Source: an uncultured Eubacteriales bacterium
Lineage (GTDB): Bacteria; Bacillota; Clostridia; Oscillospirales; Acutalibacteraceae
Direction of reading: 5' to 3'
NCBI GenBank assembly: GCA_934456435.1
Contig: CAKSHH010000001.1
Coordinates: 1-64,000, forward strand
Length of the DNA: 64,000 nt
The position numbers and the translations under genes were made by a program. A model generated the notes under the pieces. The model saw only the letters and a list, made by a program, of their open reading frames with translations. It searched no databases and was not told the origin of the DNA. Shown here piece by piece: positions 8,486-16,919 of the stretch (its first letter is position 1; each line of letters opens with the position of its first letter).

Positions 8486-9385
8486 TTATTTATCGTATAT
8501 CCTGTTTGTGACAAAGGTTGTGATGCCCATGTCGTAGTATTTTCGCATTGTCTCGGCATCGTCGACTGTCCAGCAGGCGAGGGGGATTCCTGCGTCCAGG
8601 AGCTTTTGAATTTTCTTTTCGCTGTTGATTTTCTGATGACCGTTGAAGCTGACGCCTATGGTTGGGTCATCGAGACATTTTTGCAGGTTATCTTTGTTAA
8701 GCTTTGATACGAGCGCGTAGAACTTGATTTCAGGACTTTTTTCTCTGACCTTGGTGAGAACCTCTCGGTCAAAAGAAATGACCGAGCAGGACTCTGTGAA
8801 GCCGTTTTTGTCAATTATTCCGAGAAGCTCGTCGAGCCCGTCGTCGGTGTAATCCTTGATTTCAATCATCGGCTTCAGCTTCTGCTCAAGACACACTTTG
8901 AGCATTTCATCCAGTGTGGCAATTTTTATGCCCTCGTAAAGCTTGTGATTTGCTCCGTTGTCGATGTTGGCGGTGATGAGGTCATAGTATGTATACGAGG
9001 AAATTTTACCGCTCTTGTCGGTCATTCCCTTGATATCGGCGTCGTGCGAAATTACCCATACGCCGTCGGCAGTCTGTCTGACGTCTATTTCAACGGTGTC
9101 ATAGCCGTATTCCGCGGCTTTCTTTATCGCAGGGACGGAGTTTTCGGGAGCCTGACAGGAAAAGCCCCTGTGAGCTATGAGTGAAATTTTGTCGCGGTCG
9201 GTTTTCTTGACAAATACCTCCGACAATGCGACAGGACTTTTTGCCGTGTAACGCTTGTGTGAAGCGACAGCGTCGGAAACAATGGGCGCGGCAACGATGG
9301 CGGCGATAACCAGTGCGGCAAGAACAATCGGCCACCTTTTCCTTTTTATAATACGCAGGGAACGTTTAAACGCTTCTTTATTCAT
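8486..9385 (-). CDS. Membrane-anchored glycerophosphodiester phosphodiesterase
   Basis: A 299-residue GDPD-family protein that would hydrolyse glycerophosphodiesters to glycerol 3-phosphate and an alcohol, outside the membrane. Residues 18-36 form one N-terminal transmembrane segment after a basic stretch. The catalytic signature is complete: HRG (His72, Arg73), PENS (Glu81), EIDV (Glu99, Asp101) and HDA (His114, Asp115). Later segments (TLDEML, IEIKDY) also fit. It has its own promoter and does not share an operon with its neighbours. The substrate, whether lipid headgroups or teichoic acid, cannot be told from sequence. Confidence 0.92.
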   Translation of the reverse strand: MNKEAFKRSLRIIKRKRWPIVLAALVIAAIVAAPIVSDAVASHKRYTAKSPVALSEVFVKKTDRDKISLIAHRGFSCQAPENSVPAIKKAAEYGYDTVEIDVRQTADGVWVISHDADIKGMTDKSGKISSYTYYDLITANIDNGANHKLYEGIKIATLDEMLKVCLEQKLKPMIEIKDYTDDGLDELLGIIDKNGFTESCSVISFDREVLTKVREKSPEIKFYALVSKLNKDNLQKCLDDPTIGVSFNGHQKINSEKKIQKLLDAGIPLACWTVDDAETMRKYYDMGITTFVTNRIYDK

Positions 9386-9424
9386 AATAAACTCTCCGAT
9401 AATTTTAATATGCGGTATGCGTAT

Positions 9425-9453
9425 ATTTTATATCATCGGAGTTTTTCTGTCAA
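9425..9453 (-). promoter_or_regulatory. Sigma-A promoter of the GDPD gene
   Basis: On the minus strand, TTGACA (9453-9448), 17-base spacer, TAAAAT (9430-9425). GGAGAG lies just upstream of the ATG at 9385. Confidence 0.75.
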
Positions 9454-9462
9454 TCGGTTATT

Positions 9463-9492
9463 TGCCGACGGCAGATATCTTTACCGTCGGCA
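9463..9492. repeat. Perfect inverted repeat upstream of the GDPD promoter
   Basis: TGCCGACGG (9463-9471) and CCGTCGGCA (9484-9492) are separated by 12 bases, ending 10 bases upstream of the -35 box of the GDPD gene. It has no T run, so it is not a terminator; it could be an operator. The rest of the gap 9386-9738 holds only this, the GDPD promoter and the terminator of the next gene. Confidence 0.5.
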
Positions 9493-9650
9493 TAATATAT
9501 GAAACGAATACCGTTCGATCGCGGCTCTTCTGCGGACAGGATGTCACCGCGGATCAATATCCGTTGTTTTTATTTTTAACATCCTGTTACATTATATGCC
9601 TGCGGAGTTTGTCGGGTTTCAAAAAAATTCGGGAGCTGCCGTATTCAGCA

Positions 9651-9707
9651 CAAAAAGCGTTTTTACCTATTGCAGTATTTTTATACAGCTTAGGGTAAAA
9701 ACGCTTT
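9651..9707 (-). terminator. Terminator of the acyl-CoA ligase gene
   Basis: A 14-bp inverted repeat (9654-9667 with 9694-9707) flanks a 26-base loop; on the minus strand the stem is followed by a T run. It ends transcription arriving from the ligase gene at 9739. Confidence 0.75.
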
Positions 9708-9738
9708 CTGAATCTAAATGTGATAACTTCCGTTTTGG

Positions 9739-11499
9739 TTATTCGTTTTTATTGTCGTCCGATTCCTTGCTTTCTTTATACTCGTTGTATTTTTCCGAAA
9801 CGCTTTCCAGCATGGATTCGGTCTTTTCTTTCACCGTTTCGGTCGTTTCCTTGATGAAACGCTTTATCTTGTTGGAGCTTGTTTTCGGAAACTCGCTGTC
9901 TCTGATTTTTACCTTGGTGATCTGTTTGTATATCGGCAGCTCAACGCACGCTTTCTTGATGCTTTTAAGCACTTCGGCAGGAGTCTTTTTCTCCTCAAGG
10001 AAAACCTCGGCGGTCAGACTGCTCTCGTTTCCGTCCTTGTCCGTTTCACCGCTGACAACAACCTCATTGACATAGTCGATATCCTGAATGTAGCTTTCAA
10101 TTTCTTCGGGATAAACGTTTTTGCCGTTGTTGAGGACAATGACGTTCTTCTTTCGTCCGGAGATAACAAGCTGATCCTTTTCGTTGATATAGCCGTAATC
10201 GCCTGTGTAGAACCAACCGTCTTTGAGCACCTCTGCGGTCAGTTCGGGCTGCTTGTAATAGCCGATCATAACTATGTCGCCCTTGACGCAGATTTCGCCG
10301 ATTCCCTCATCATTCGGCTGATCAATGCGCCACTCGATACACGGAAGCTTGATGCCGACGGTTCTGAAGTCGTTGTACATATCATGGTTGGCACAGACAA
10401 GGGGAGAGCACTCCGTAATTCCGTAGCCGTTTATGAGGTCAAGTCCGATATCGTCAAAGAATTTGGCAACTTCGGGTCTTATCGGTGCTCCGCCGCAGAC
10501 AATTTTTTTCAGTTTTCCGCCGAAGCCCTCAAGAATAAAACCGAAAAATTCACGGCGCTTGTCGATGCCCTGGGCGCGGAGTTCGTTGCTCTTCTTGACC
10601 AGCTCGTTGAACTGCTCCTCCATGCCCTGCTTCCGGATATTCTTTATAATACGCTTGTACATTGACTCGGCAATCGCAGGAACGACGTAAACATAAGACG
10701 GCTTGTAAATAACAAGATTCTTGAGAATTGCCGGGAGACTTTCGTTGATGCAGAGCGTGGAGTGGTGATGGAATGAAACGAGAATGTCGCTTACCGCCTC
10801 GTAGGTGTGGTGGTAGGGGAGAAGTGAAAGTCCCGTATCATACACGGTGGAGACCATCAGACCGTAATATACGCTGGAGACAAGGTTGTGCTCCGAAAGC
10901 ATAACGCCCTTTGAAAATCCTGTTGTACCTGAGGTGTAGACCAAAAGCTTCAGCTCATTGGGGTCGCTTTGCTCTGCCCAAAATGCCGACGGATCAAGCT
11001 CGCTTCCCTTTTCAAGCGCCTTTGAAAATGAAAGAAATTTTCCGTCATCCTCCATGCGGTCGAAAACGATGAAGCTGTCTACCGACGGAAATTCGGAAAT
11101 GGAGCTTCTGAAAAACTCCTCGTATTTTCCGTCGCAGAACACGATGCTGCATTCGCTGTTGTTTATAACGTGGATGATATCGGTTTCGGGAAGATCCTTG
11201 TCAACGGGGACAAAAACTCCGTTGCCGCGCAAGGCGGTCATATACGCCGTGATCCAGTTGTATGAGTTCTTTCCGATACAGGCAATGTGACGCTTGTCTG
11301 TAGTGTTCTCATGCAGAAATGCGCCGAGCTTGCCGACTTCCTCGACAAACTGCGCGAATGTGATTTCCTTTATCTCGTCGCCGTCCTTGAATTTGTAGGC
11401 GATTTTGCTGCCTGCGTCCTTAACCGCAAGCTCCATCATTTCTTTAATTGATGAAAACTGCTCTACTTCATAGAGCGGATAATGCATTTGTTTTTTCAT
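9739..11499 (-). CDS. AMP-forming long-chain acyl-CoA ligase
   Basis: A 586-residue adenylate-forming enzyme that would activate a fatty acid with ATP and join it to CoA (or another thiol). The ATP-binding motif YTSGTTGFSKG is at 188-198, GYGITECSP near 355 is the adenine-binding region, and the hinge region has YTGDYGYI and SGRKKNVIVLNNGKNVYPEE. The last 30 residues are a highly charged Lys/Glu/Ser tail beyond the usual end. It is transcribed alone from a good promoter. The family is clear; the acyl chain used is not. Confidence 0.92.
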   Translation of the reverse strand: MKKQMHYPLYEVEQFSSIKEMMELAVKDAGSKIAYKFKDGDEIKEITFAQFVEEVGKLGAFLHENTTDKRHIACIGKNSYNWITAYMTALRGNGVFVPVDKDLPETDIIHVINNSECSIVFCDGKYEEFFRSSISEFPSVDSFIVFDRMEDDGKFLSFSKALEKGSELDPSAFWAEQSDPNELKLLVYTSGTTGFSKGVMLSEHNLVSSVYYGLMVSTVYDTGLSLLPYHHTYEAVSDILVSFHHHSTLCINESLPAILKNLVIYKPSYVYVVPAIAESMYKRIIKNIRKQGMEEQFNELVKKSNELRAQGIDKRREFFGFILEGFGGKLKKIVCGGAPIRPEVAKFFDDIGLDLINGYGITECSPLVCANHDMYNDFRTVGIKLPCIEWRIDQPNDEGIGEICVKGDIVMIGYYKQPELTAEVLKDGWFYTGDYGYINEKDQLVISGRKKNVIVLNNGKNVYPEEIESYIQDIDYVNEVVVSGETDKDGNESSLTAEVFLEEKKTPAEVLKSIKKACVELPIYKQITKVKIRDSEFPKTSSNKIKRFIKETTETVKEKTESMLESVSEKYNEYKESKESDDNKNE

Positions 11500-11534
11500 A
11501 ATATTTATCTCCGATAGAAAATTATTATATGTTG

Positions 11535-11563
11535 ATTATCTCATTCGCCGCAAAAAAAGTCAA
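11535..11563 (-). promoter_or_regulatory. Sigma-A promoter of the acyl-CoA ligase gene
   Basis: Minus strand TTGACT (11563-11558), 17-base spacer, GATAAT (11540-11535) preceded by TGA. Confidence 0.75.
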
Positions 11564-11608
11564 TAGACTAAATGTTAAATATCTCCCAAAGAACAGGAAA
11601 TATGTATC

Positions 11609-11638
11609 GGCATTTTTACTCTGATTTTTGCATAGTAA
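11609..11638 (+). promoter_or_regulatory. Possible sigma-E-type sporulation promoter
   Basis: GGCATTTT (11609-11616), 14 bases, CATAGTAA (11631-11638) resembles mother-cell sigma-E promoters. It stands just before the M23/M50 gene pair, whose relatives are made under sigma-E. No sigma-A promoter is obvious on this strand. Weak match, inferred from context. Confidence 0.35.
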
Positions 11639-11655
11639 TTACCTGAGGTGATAAA

Positions 11656-12450
11656 ATGGAAGAGGTAACAGCCAAAACGACAGAAACGGCGGAAAAGCCG
11701 GAGAAAAAAGAAAGAAAAAGCAACCCGACAAACACCGTGATGATTGTCCAGACGATAGTCTGTGCGGCGGCAATTCTGCTTGTCGTTATGGCAGGAAAGC
11801 TCAGTCCGCAGACCTTTGATTTCATAAAGCAGGAATATAACAGGATGATGTCGGTCGATATCGGGGCGGACGAGATAGCCGATTCGGCGAAGAGTGCCGC
11901 CGAGAGTGTTATGGGTAAGGGTACGGACGACAGCTACACGCAGGACGAAAAAAGCGGTTCGGCAAACGTAAAAAAACAGAGTCTCAAGCGTATACCGAGT
12001 GCCGAGGACGGGAAAGCCGTTGCGGTTATGTCGCTTTTCAAGGACGACGGTGAGATAACCGTGCCGGTACACGGCGAGATAACCTCAGAGTACGGCAACA
12101 GGACGAACCCTGTTTCGGGCGAATATCTGATGCATTCGGGTGTTGACATTGCCGCCGATCAGGGCGCAAAAGTCGGCGCGGCATACAACGGAGTCGTCAG
12201 CGAGGTCGGCAGCAACAGCGTTAGCGGAAATTATATCTGCCTTGTTCACACGGACGGTACGGAAACACTTTACTGTCATTGCTCAAAAATAATTGCGAAA
12301 AAGGGCGATGTCGTGCGTGCAGGCGAAACAATCGCTTTGGTCGGAAGCACGGGAAGAAGCACGGGGCCGCATCTGCATTTTGAAATTCTGCTTGACGGAA
12401 AGAGCGTTAATCCGCTTCTTTATCTTCCGGTAAGGAACGGGGCAGTATGA
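11656..12450 (+). CDS. SpoIVFA/SpoIIQ-like membrane M23 peptidase
   Basis: A 264-residue protein with a Lys/Glu-rich cytoplasmic start, one transmembrane helix (about 28-46), a linker, and a C-terminal LytM (M23) domain from about 135. The zinc ligands and catalytic His are all present: His160 and Asp164 in HSGVD, His208 in LYCHC, and HLH at 239-241, so it may be an active endopeptidase. The gene overlaps the next by ATGA (12447-12450), a site-2 protease. That pairing, the length, and the nearby spore genes match SpoIVFA with SpoIVFB; SpoIIQ is the main alternative, as it has the same architecture. SD GAGGTG precedes the ATG. Confidence 0.75.
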   Translation: MEEVTAKTTETAEKPEKKERKSNPTNTVMIVQTIVCAAAILLVVMAGKLSPQTFDFIKQEYNRMMSVDIGADEIADSAKSAAESVMGKGTDDSYTQDEKSGSANVKKQSLKRIPSAEDGKAVAVMSLFKDDGEITVPVHGEITSEYGNRTNPVSGEYLMHSGVDIAADQGAKVGAAYNGVVSEVGSNSVSGNYICLVHTDGTETLYCHCSKIIAKKGDVVRAGETIALVGSTGRSTGPHLHFEILLDGKSVNPLLYLPVRNGAV

Positions 12451-12992
12451 GACTGAAAATAGGGAAAACCTCCCTGATAATAGATTATTATTTCATCGCT
12501 GTTCTGACGCTGATGCTCGTGGTATTCAGAAACGAGAGCATATTACGGTGCTTCCTCTTTTGTGTTTTGCACGAGGTCGGACATCTGACGGCGATGTTTA
12601 TTTTCGGCGAAAGGGTCAGATCCGTTCAGCTCGGATATTTCGGCATGGAAATCGACTGCGGCGACAGAATACTTCCGGCAGGGCGCGAGACTGTGATTGC
12701 GCTTGCAGGTCCGGCGGTGAATCTGATACTTGCGGCTGTGTTCCTCCTTTTTGGATTCAATGCGGACTTTTCGGTAAACATTGCGCTTGCCGTGTTCAAT
12801 CTTTTGCCTGTGAAAATGCTTGACGGCGGACGGATACTTGCCCTTTTCCTTTCGCCGAGAGCAATGAGAGCGGTGGGAATAGCGGCAGGCGTTTTGATGT
12901 CGCTTCTCGGCGCGGCGGTTGCAATATATACCAAAAGCAATTATATTATTTTAATTGTTTCTCTTTATATTCTTATCGGCGCGGTAAAATAA
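12447..12992 (+). CDS. SpoIVFB-like M50 site-2 protease
   Basis: A 181-residue polytopic membrane metalloprotease. The zinc motif HEVGH (42-46) and the second motif LPVKMLDGG (Asp126) are intact, as in proteases that cut pro-sigma-K inside the membrane. It is shorter than the roughly 290-residue Bacillus SpoIVFB and has no CBS domain after the membrane part. Its start overlaps the end of the M23 gene by 4 bases, so the two are translationally coupled. Role by inference: intramembrane proteolysis during spore formation. A general M50 protease with another substrate remains possible. Confidence 0.78.
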   Translation: MRLKIGKTSLIIDYYFIAVLTLMLVVFRNESILRCFLFCVLHEVGHLTAMFIFGERVRSVQLGYFGMEIDCGDRILPAGRETVIALAGPAVNLILAAVFLLFGFNADFSVNIALAVFNLLPVKMLDGGRILALFLSPRAMRAVGIAAGVLMSLLGAAVAIYTKSNYIILIVSLYILIGAVK

Positions 12993-13057
12993 TCAAAAAC
13001 AAAAATTTCCATAGAATAAAACCCGACGGTACGAAGAAAATACTGTCAGGTGATTCT

Positions 13058-13411
13058 ATGGATTTTTTAATGGCTTTTTTGATCGGAGGACTGATATGCG
13101 TTATCGGTCAGCTTTTGATTGACGCTACGAATATTACCCCTGCGCGAATACTGGTCACATTTGTTGTGCTCGGCGTTGCGCTGGAGGCACTCGGACTTTA
13201 TCAGCCGATTGTCGATCTCGCAGGCTGCGGAGCGACCGTTCCGCTGACGGGCTTCGGATACACACTTGCCAAGGGAACGGAGAAAATGATAGGGGATCAG
13301 GGCTGGCTCGGCATACTGACGGGACCGTTCAGCGCAGGTGCGGCAGGAATCGCTACGGCTCTGATTTCGGGACTTGTCGTTGCCGCCGTGACAAAACCGC
13401 GAAGCAAATAA
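13058..13411 (+). CDS. spoVAE: Stage V sporulation protein AE
   Basis: A 117-residue membrane protein that matches SpoVAE through its length: the MDFLMAFLIGGLICVIGQ start, ITPARILVTFVVLGV, and the GFGYTLAKG segment. SpoVA proteins move dipicolinic acid into the forespore and out again at germination. It stands alone here; SpoVAC and SpoVAD, its usual operon partners, are not in the window. The ATG at 13058 follows CAGGTGATTCT, an SD sequence. Confidence 0.88.
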   Translation: MDFLMAFLIGGLICVIGQLLIDATNITPARILVTFVVLGVALEALGLYQPIVDLAGCGATVPLTGFGYTLAKGTEKMIGDQGWLGILTGPFSAGAAGIATALISGLVVAAVTKPRSK

Positions 13412-13441
13412 AAAGGGAGCAAGCTTTCGCTTACTCCCGAT
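13411..13441 (-). terminator. Terminator of the small membrane protein gene
   Basis: GGGAGCAAGC (13415-13424) pairs with GCTTACTCCC (13429-13438) with one mismatch; on the minus strand it is followed by a T run. It lies between spoVAE and the convergent small gene. Confidence 0.65.
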
Positions 13442-13457
13442 TTACCGATAAATAAAT

Positions 13458-13652
13458 TTATTTTGCTTCGACCTGAACAGGCTCCTCAGCCTCGCAGCAT
13501 GAGCATGAAACGTAATCGCTCTCGTCATCATCGGCAACTTCGTTCTTGCAGGGGAGAACCTTTGTTACAAGATAGTAAACGCCTGCAACAGCGCCGGCGA
13601 TAGCAACGAGGATTCCGACAACTTTAAAAATCTTCTTTATAACATCGCACAT
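13458..13652 (-). CDS. Small membrane protein with Cys-rich acidic tail
   Basis: A 64-residue protein. The start is MCDVIKK (ATG 13652) because GGAGG lies 7-8 bases before it; an ATG 15 bases upstream overlaps that SD sequence. Residues 6-32 form one transmembrane segment rich in Val/Ala/Gly. The C-terminal third is acidic (DDDESD) with CSCC. It has a consensus promoter and a terminator of its own, so it is a real gene, but I do not recognise a family with a known function. The Cys cluster could bind metal or be purely structural. Confidence 0.7.
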   Translation of the reverse strand: MCDVIKKIFKVVGILVAIAGAVAGVYYLVTKVLPCKNEVADDDESDYVSCSCCEAEEPVQVEAK

Positions 13653-13683
13653 AGTAAAAACCTCCAAAAAATTAGTTTACCTA

Positions 13684-13712
13684 ATTATAGTATAGCAGAA
13701 AATTAAAGTCAA
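13684..13712 (-). promoter_or_regulatory. Sigma-A promoter of the small membrane protein gene
   Basis: Minus strand TTGACT (13712-13707), 17-base spacer, TATAAT (13689-13684), close to consensus. Confidence 0.8.
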
Positions 13713-13759
13713 GCTTTTTTGCGATAAATTCATTATTTGTACACAAAAAACAGCCTTTG

Positions 13760-13791
13760 TAAAAAACAAAAGGACGGAAACAAGTCCGTCC
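13760..13791 (-). terminator. Terminator of rpsT
   Basis: GGACGGA (13772-13778) pairs with TCCGTCC (13785-13791); on the minus strand it is followed by TTTTGTTTTTT. It lies 19 bases past the rpsT stop codon. Confidence 0.85.
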
Positions 13792-13809
13792 GTTATGCTG
13801 CTTATTGAC

Positions 13810-14064
13810 TTAGTCTGCGAGAAGCTTAGCAAGAGCTGACTTCTTTCTGGCAGCGTTGTTTTTGTGAATAAGGTTCTTGGCGCAAGCCTGATCTACCTTC
13901 TTGATAGCTGCTCTTACGACTGCTTCCTTATCTGCTGCGTTTGTCTCAGCAGCAACGTGAGCCTTCTTGATAGCGGTCTTCATTGCAGAATTTCTTGACT
14001 TGTTGCGTGCAGCCTTGGTCTGATTAACAAGCACTCTTTTCTTAGCTGATTTGATGTTTGCCAT
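13810..14064 (-). CDS. rpsT: 30S ribosomal protein S20
   Basis: An 84-residue, Lys/Ala-rich protein starting MANIKSAKKR, the hallmark of S20, with the conserved HKNNAARKKS segment near the C-terminus. It binds 16S rRNA during small-subunit assembly. A full AAAGGAGGTG SD sequence precedes the ATG. It is divergent from gpr, an arrangement also seen in Bacillus. Confidence 0.98.
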   Translation of the reverse strand: MANIKSAKKRVLVNQTKAARNKSRNSAMKTAIKKAHVAAETNAADKEAVVRAAIKKVDQACAKNLIHKNNAARKKSALAKLLAD

Positions 14065-14100
14065 TGTTGCACCTCCTTTAAATGCATTACACAGTTAGTT

Positions 14101-14129
14101 ATGATATCATTAAAACGCTTAAAATGCAA
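14101..14129 (-). promoter_or_regulatory. Promoter of rpsT
   Basis: Minus strand TTGCAT (14129-14124), 17-base spacer, TATCAT (14106-14101). Leader of about 30 bases. Confidence 0.65.
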
Positions 14130-14208
14130 GTGTTTTTTTAATATTTTATGAAAAAAAGCGGATTATTTTTTGTTACATAGCTTTATTCGGCGATTGGAGA
14201 GATTGCTT

Positions 14209-15078
14209 GTGGATTTCAGAACAGATCTTGCCCTTGAAAAACGTGAAATGCTGGGTAAAAAAGAGCCTGAGGGCGTCCGCAGCAGCACGTTCAAAAAAGG
14301 CGACGTATCATTTACAAAAATCAAAATACTGAATGGGGAGGGCAGCAAGGCTCTCGGAAAGCCCGTCGGAACTTACATTACCGCGGAAATACCTCAGCTT
14401 ATGAAAAATCCGATTACGGACGAGGATATGATTGAAGCGATTGCTGAACAGCTCCGCTCGCTTTTGCCCGAAAGTGGCACGGTGCTGGTTGTGGGTCTCG
14501 GCAACACCGATATTACACCCGATGCAGTCGGACCGAAGAGCGTTTCGACTGTCCTTGCCACCCGGCACATAAGCCGTGAGCTGTCCGAAGAAATCGGTTT
14601 GGGAGAGCTCAGGAGCGTCGCAGGCTTTGTCCCCGGAGTTTTGGGCAGGACGGGGCTTGAAGCCGCCGAATCCGTCAGGGGATTGGTGAGTGCGGTAGAG
14701 CCGAGCGCAATAATAGCAATAGACGCTCTTGCCGCAAGAAAGCTGTCGCGCCTCGGAACCACGGTTCAGATATCCGACATAGGCATAATTCCGGGTTCGG
14801 GAGTCGGAAATGCAAGGAAAGAGATTACCGAGGATTCGGTCGGCGTCCCCGTCATTTCGGTGGGAATCCCGACGGTGGTTGACGTGTGTACCCTTGTCAA
14901 CGACCTTACCGATTCAAAGGGCAAAATCGCCGAAAACCGCGGACAGGATATGATAATCACGCCGAGAGAAATCGACATTGTTATAGAAAGAGCCTCCGAG
15001 CTTATAGGAATGTCAATCAACAAAGCGCTTCAGCCCGATATTTCCGTTGAGGAAATGCTTATGCTGGTCGGGAACTGA
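14209..15078 (+). CDS. gpr: Germination protease Gpr
   Basis: An endopeptidase that degrades small acid-soluble spore proteins at germination. Family landmarks: RTDLALE near the start, GLGNTDITPDAVGP and AIDALAAR, carrying the two acidic residues held to be catalytic in this family, and PGSGVGNARKE. It is 289 residues from GTG 14209, shorter than Bacillus Gpr because an insert before the C-terminal segment is missing. GTG 14209 has the SD sequence GGAGAG 7 bases upstream; a TTG at 14170 in the same frame would add 13 residues and give a propeptide of about 17 residues, close to Bacillus. I prefer 14209 on SD grounds. Its stop directly abuts that of the convergent protease gene. Confidence 0.93.
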   Translation: MDFRTDLALEKREMLGKKEPEGVRSSTFKKGDVSFTKIKILNGEGSKALGKPVGTYITAEIPQLMKNPITDEDMIEAIAEQLRSLLPESGTVLVVGLGNTDITPDAVGPKSVSTVLATRHISRELSEEIGLGELRSVAGFVPGVLGRTGLEAAESVRGLVSAVEPSAIIAIDALAARKLSRLGTTVQISDIGIIPGSGVGNARKEITEDSVGVPVISVGIPTVVDVCTLVNDLTDSKGKIAENRGQDMIITPREIDIVIERASELIGMSINKALQPDISVEEMLMLVGN

Positions 15079-16878
15079 TTATCTGACCTGGGAAATATAA
15101 TCCAAACCTATTGCATAGTCAGCCGTTAATTGCACGTCGGCATCGGTGAGCTCATTATCTCCGTCGGTGTCGGCGGCATATTTTATGAAGTCCGAATATT
15201 CGCCCATATTGTTTTGTATGCACGAAATAATAACCGCGTCGCGGCCGTCAATTTTGCAGTCACCGTTCACGTCGCCGAAGAGTATTATGGTGTAGGTCCT
15301 GTAAAGCTCACCGGTCGTTGTGTAAATATTCAAAACGGAGCCTGTGCCGTTGCCGTATTTTGTTGGGATAAACTCCTCCGTTCCCGTGCCCTCGGTGACG
15401 GTTACATAAGAAGCGATATCAATGAAATCCTCGTCCAAGCCGTAGAGGTAGCCCTTCTTGAGATTGTGCATAACCTGAGTTGAAAGGTTAAAGTTGATTT
15501 CGGGCTTGACCTTGCCGTAGTCGAGCAGCTCAACCGCGTCAAGTATTTTATAGGTGTATGTTGAGGTTGTAGCTTCAGGGTTAGATTTCACACGCTTTGT
15601 CGGAGATTTTTTGATGGCATCGTAAACCTTTTCGGGCGAGGTGCCGGGATAGACCGAGAGGAAAAGTGCGGCGCACGACGCAACAAGAGGCGCCGCTTGC
15701 GAGGTGCCGCTGAGACGTGAAACCTTGCCCTCAAGCAGGCTGCTGCCGATTATGCCGACTCCCGGAGCGGTGATATCGTAATACTGACCGTCGTTTTCGT
15801 CAAAGTTTGAAAAGTCGGCAAGAATCGTCGTGTCCGTCATATCCGACGCCATTACGCCGATTACGTTCTCGTCGGCGGCAGGGTAGAACGGCTGAGTTGC
15901 CGTGCCTGTCTGAGCGTTTCCTGCGGATGAAATCAGGACTATGCCGCTGTTGTAGGCTCTTGCAACCGCATTTTTGATTGCCGACGAATGTGCCGCGCTT
16001 CCGAGCGACATATTTATGATGTTCGCACCGTTGTTTCTTGCAAAATCTATTGCAGATGTGACGGAAGCGCTTGTGAATTTGGTGCGCGTGTCGCCAGAGG
16101 TGTAGTCGATAGCCGCTTTCAGAAGCATGAGCGTTGAGCCGTATGCCGCGCCGATAAAGTTGCTCTTGTTTGCGGCAATGCCGATTATTCCGGCAACATT
16201 GGTTCCGTGAACAGTGTCGCTCAGTTCGGAAGACACACCGTTTTCAACTTTATAAACAGGTGAAATATCACTCGTGTTGTTGGCTGTGTTCCAGCCGTGA
16301 TTGCCGTTGCCGTCGTCCCAAAGGTGTTCCGGAAATGACGATGTTTCGGTGTAAAATCCGTTGTCAATGACTGCGATAACCACATTTTCACCGCAGGTCT
16401 GATATTTTTCCCATGCGGCAGGTATATTCAACGCAGTTTCGAGATACCATTTTTCGTAATTTGTATAATTTGCACTCGGATTGGTGATTACCGACGGTGT
16501 GGTGTAGCTGTCAGTTTCAAGAATGTAGTTCGGCTCGGCATAGCTGATGCAGTCAAGCTTTTCGAGCCTGCGGCAGGTTTCAAGAACGTCGCCGTCTGTT
16601 TTTGCCGTGTAGGTGACAGGCTCGGAGGATACGGAGCTTGTATAGTAATTACTGTCGTAGGTCTCAAGCTCCTTTATACCGGTTACGCCGAGACTTTTAA
16701 GCTTCGAGAATATACCGGCGGAACGGCTGAAAAGAGATGCGCTGTCGGGTGTGTATTCAAATATTATTTCACCATCAACGTATTCCGCAGTCGGCTGCTC
16801 GGCGGAAACGCAGACGGGCAGACAGACCGCCAGCAGAACTGCGGACAAAACGACGCAAAAAATTTTTTTGATTTTCAT
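15079..16878 (-). CDS. Secreted subtilisin-like serine protease with dockerin domain
   Basis: A 599-residue S8 protease. Signal peptide 1-26, then a prodomain to about 145. The triad is complete: Asp172 (VIDNG), His224 (HGTNVAG) and Ser393 (GTSQAAP), with Asn321 (SAGNA) for the oxyanion hole. A beta-rich region follows, then a C-terminal type I dockerin-like pair of calcium loops, first DVNGDCKIDGRD (536-547), second ADTDGDNELTDAD (569-581). Dockerins bind cohesins on scaffold proteins; a cohesin-like protein is encoded at 31732. The gene is divergent from the PdaA-like gene with only 41 bases between the start codons, so the promoters must lie partly inside coding sequence. Extracellular proteolysis is certain in type; the target is unknown. 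Confidence 0.93.
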   Translation of the reverse strand: MKIKKIFCVVLSAVLLAVCLPVCVSAEQPTAEYVDGEIIFEYTPDSASLFSRSAGIFSKLKSLGVTGIKELETYDSNYYTSSVSSEPVTYTAKTDGDVLETCRRLEKLDCISYAEPNYILETDSYTTPSVITNPSANYTNYEKWYLETALNIPAAWEKYQTCGENVVIAVIDNGFYTETSSFPEHLWDDGNGNHGWNTANNTSDISPVYKVENGVSSELSDTVHGTNVAGIIGIAANKSNFIGAAYGSTLMLLKAAIDYTSGDTRTKFTSASVTSAIDFARNNGANIINMSLGSAAHSSAIKNAVARAYNSGIVLISSAGNAQTGTATQPFYPAADENVIGVMASDMTDTTILADFSNFDENDGQYYDITAPGVGIIGSSLLEGKVSRLSGTSQAAPLVASCAALFLSVYPGTSPEKVYDAIKKSPTKRVKSNPEATTSTYTYKILDAVELLDYGKVKPEINFNLSTQVMHNLKKGYLYGLDEDFIDIASYVTVTEGTGTEEFIPTKYGNGTGSVLNIYTTTGELYRTYTIILFGDVNGDCKIDGRDAVIISCIQNNMGEYSDFIKYAADTDGDNELTDADVQLTADYAIGLDYISQVR

Positions 16879-16919
16879 AATATCACTTCCATCGGTAAAA
16901 ATAGTAAGGGGTGATCATA

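Noticed and set aside
9414..9698. Hydrophobic plus-strand open frame between the GDPD and ligase genes
   Set aside because: It covers the GDPD promoter, the inverted repeat and the ligase terminator, and has no SD sequence.
15070..15085. Possible frameshift or truncation at the abutting ends of gpr and the protease gene
   Set aside because: Both proteins end at normal family positions (Gpr C-terminal segment; second dockerin loop), so the contact is simply tight packing.
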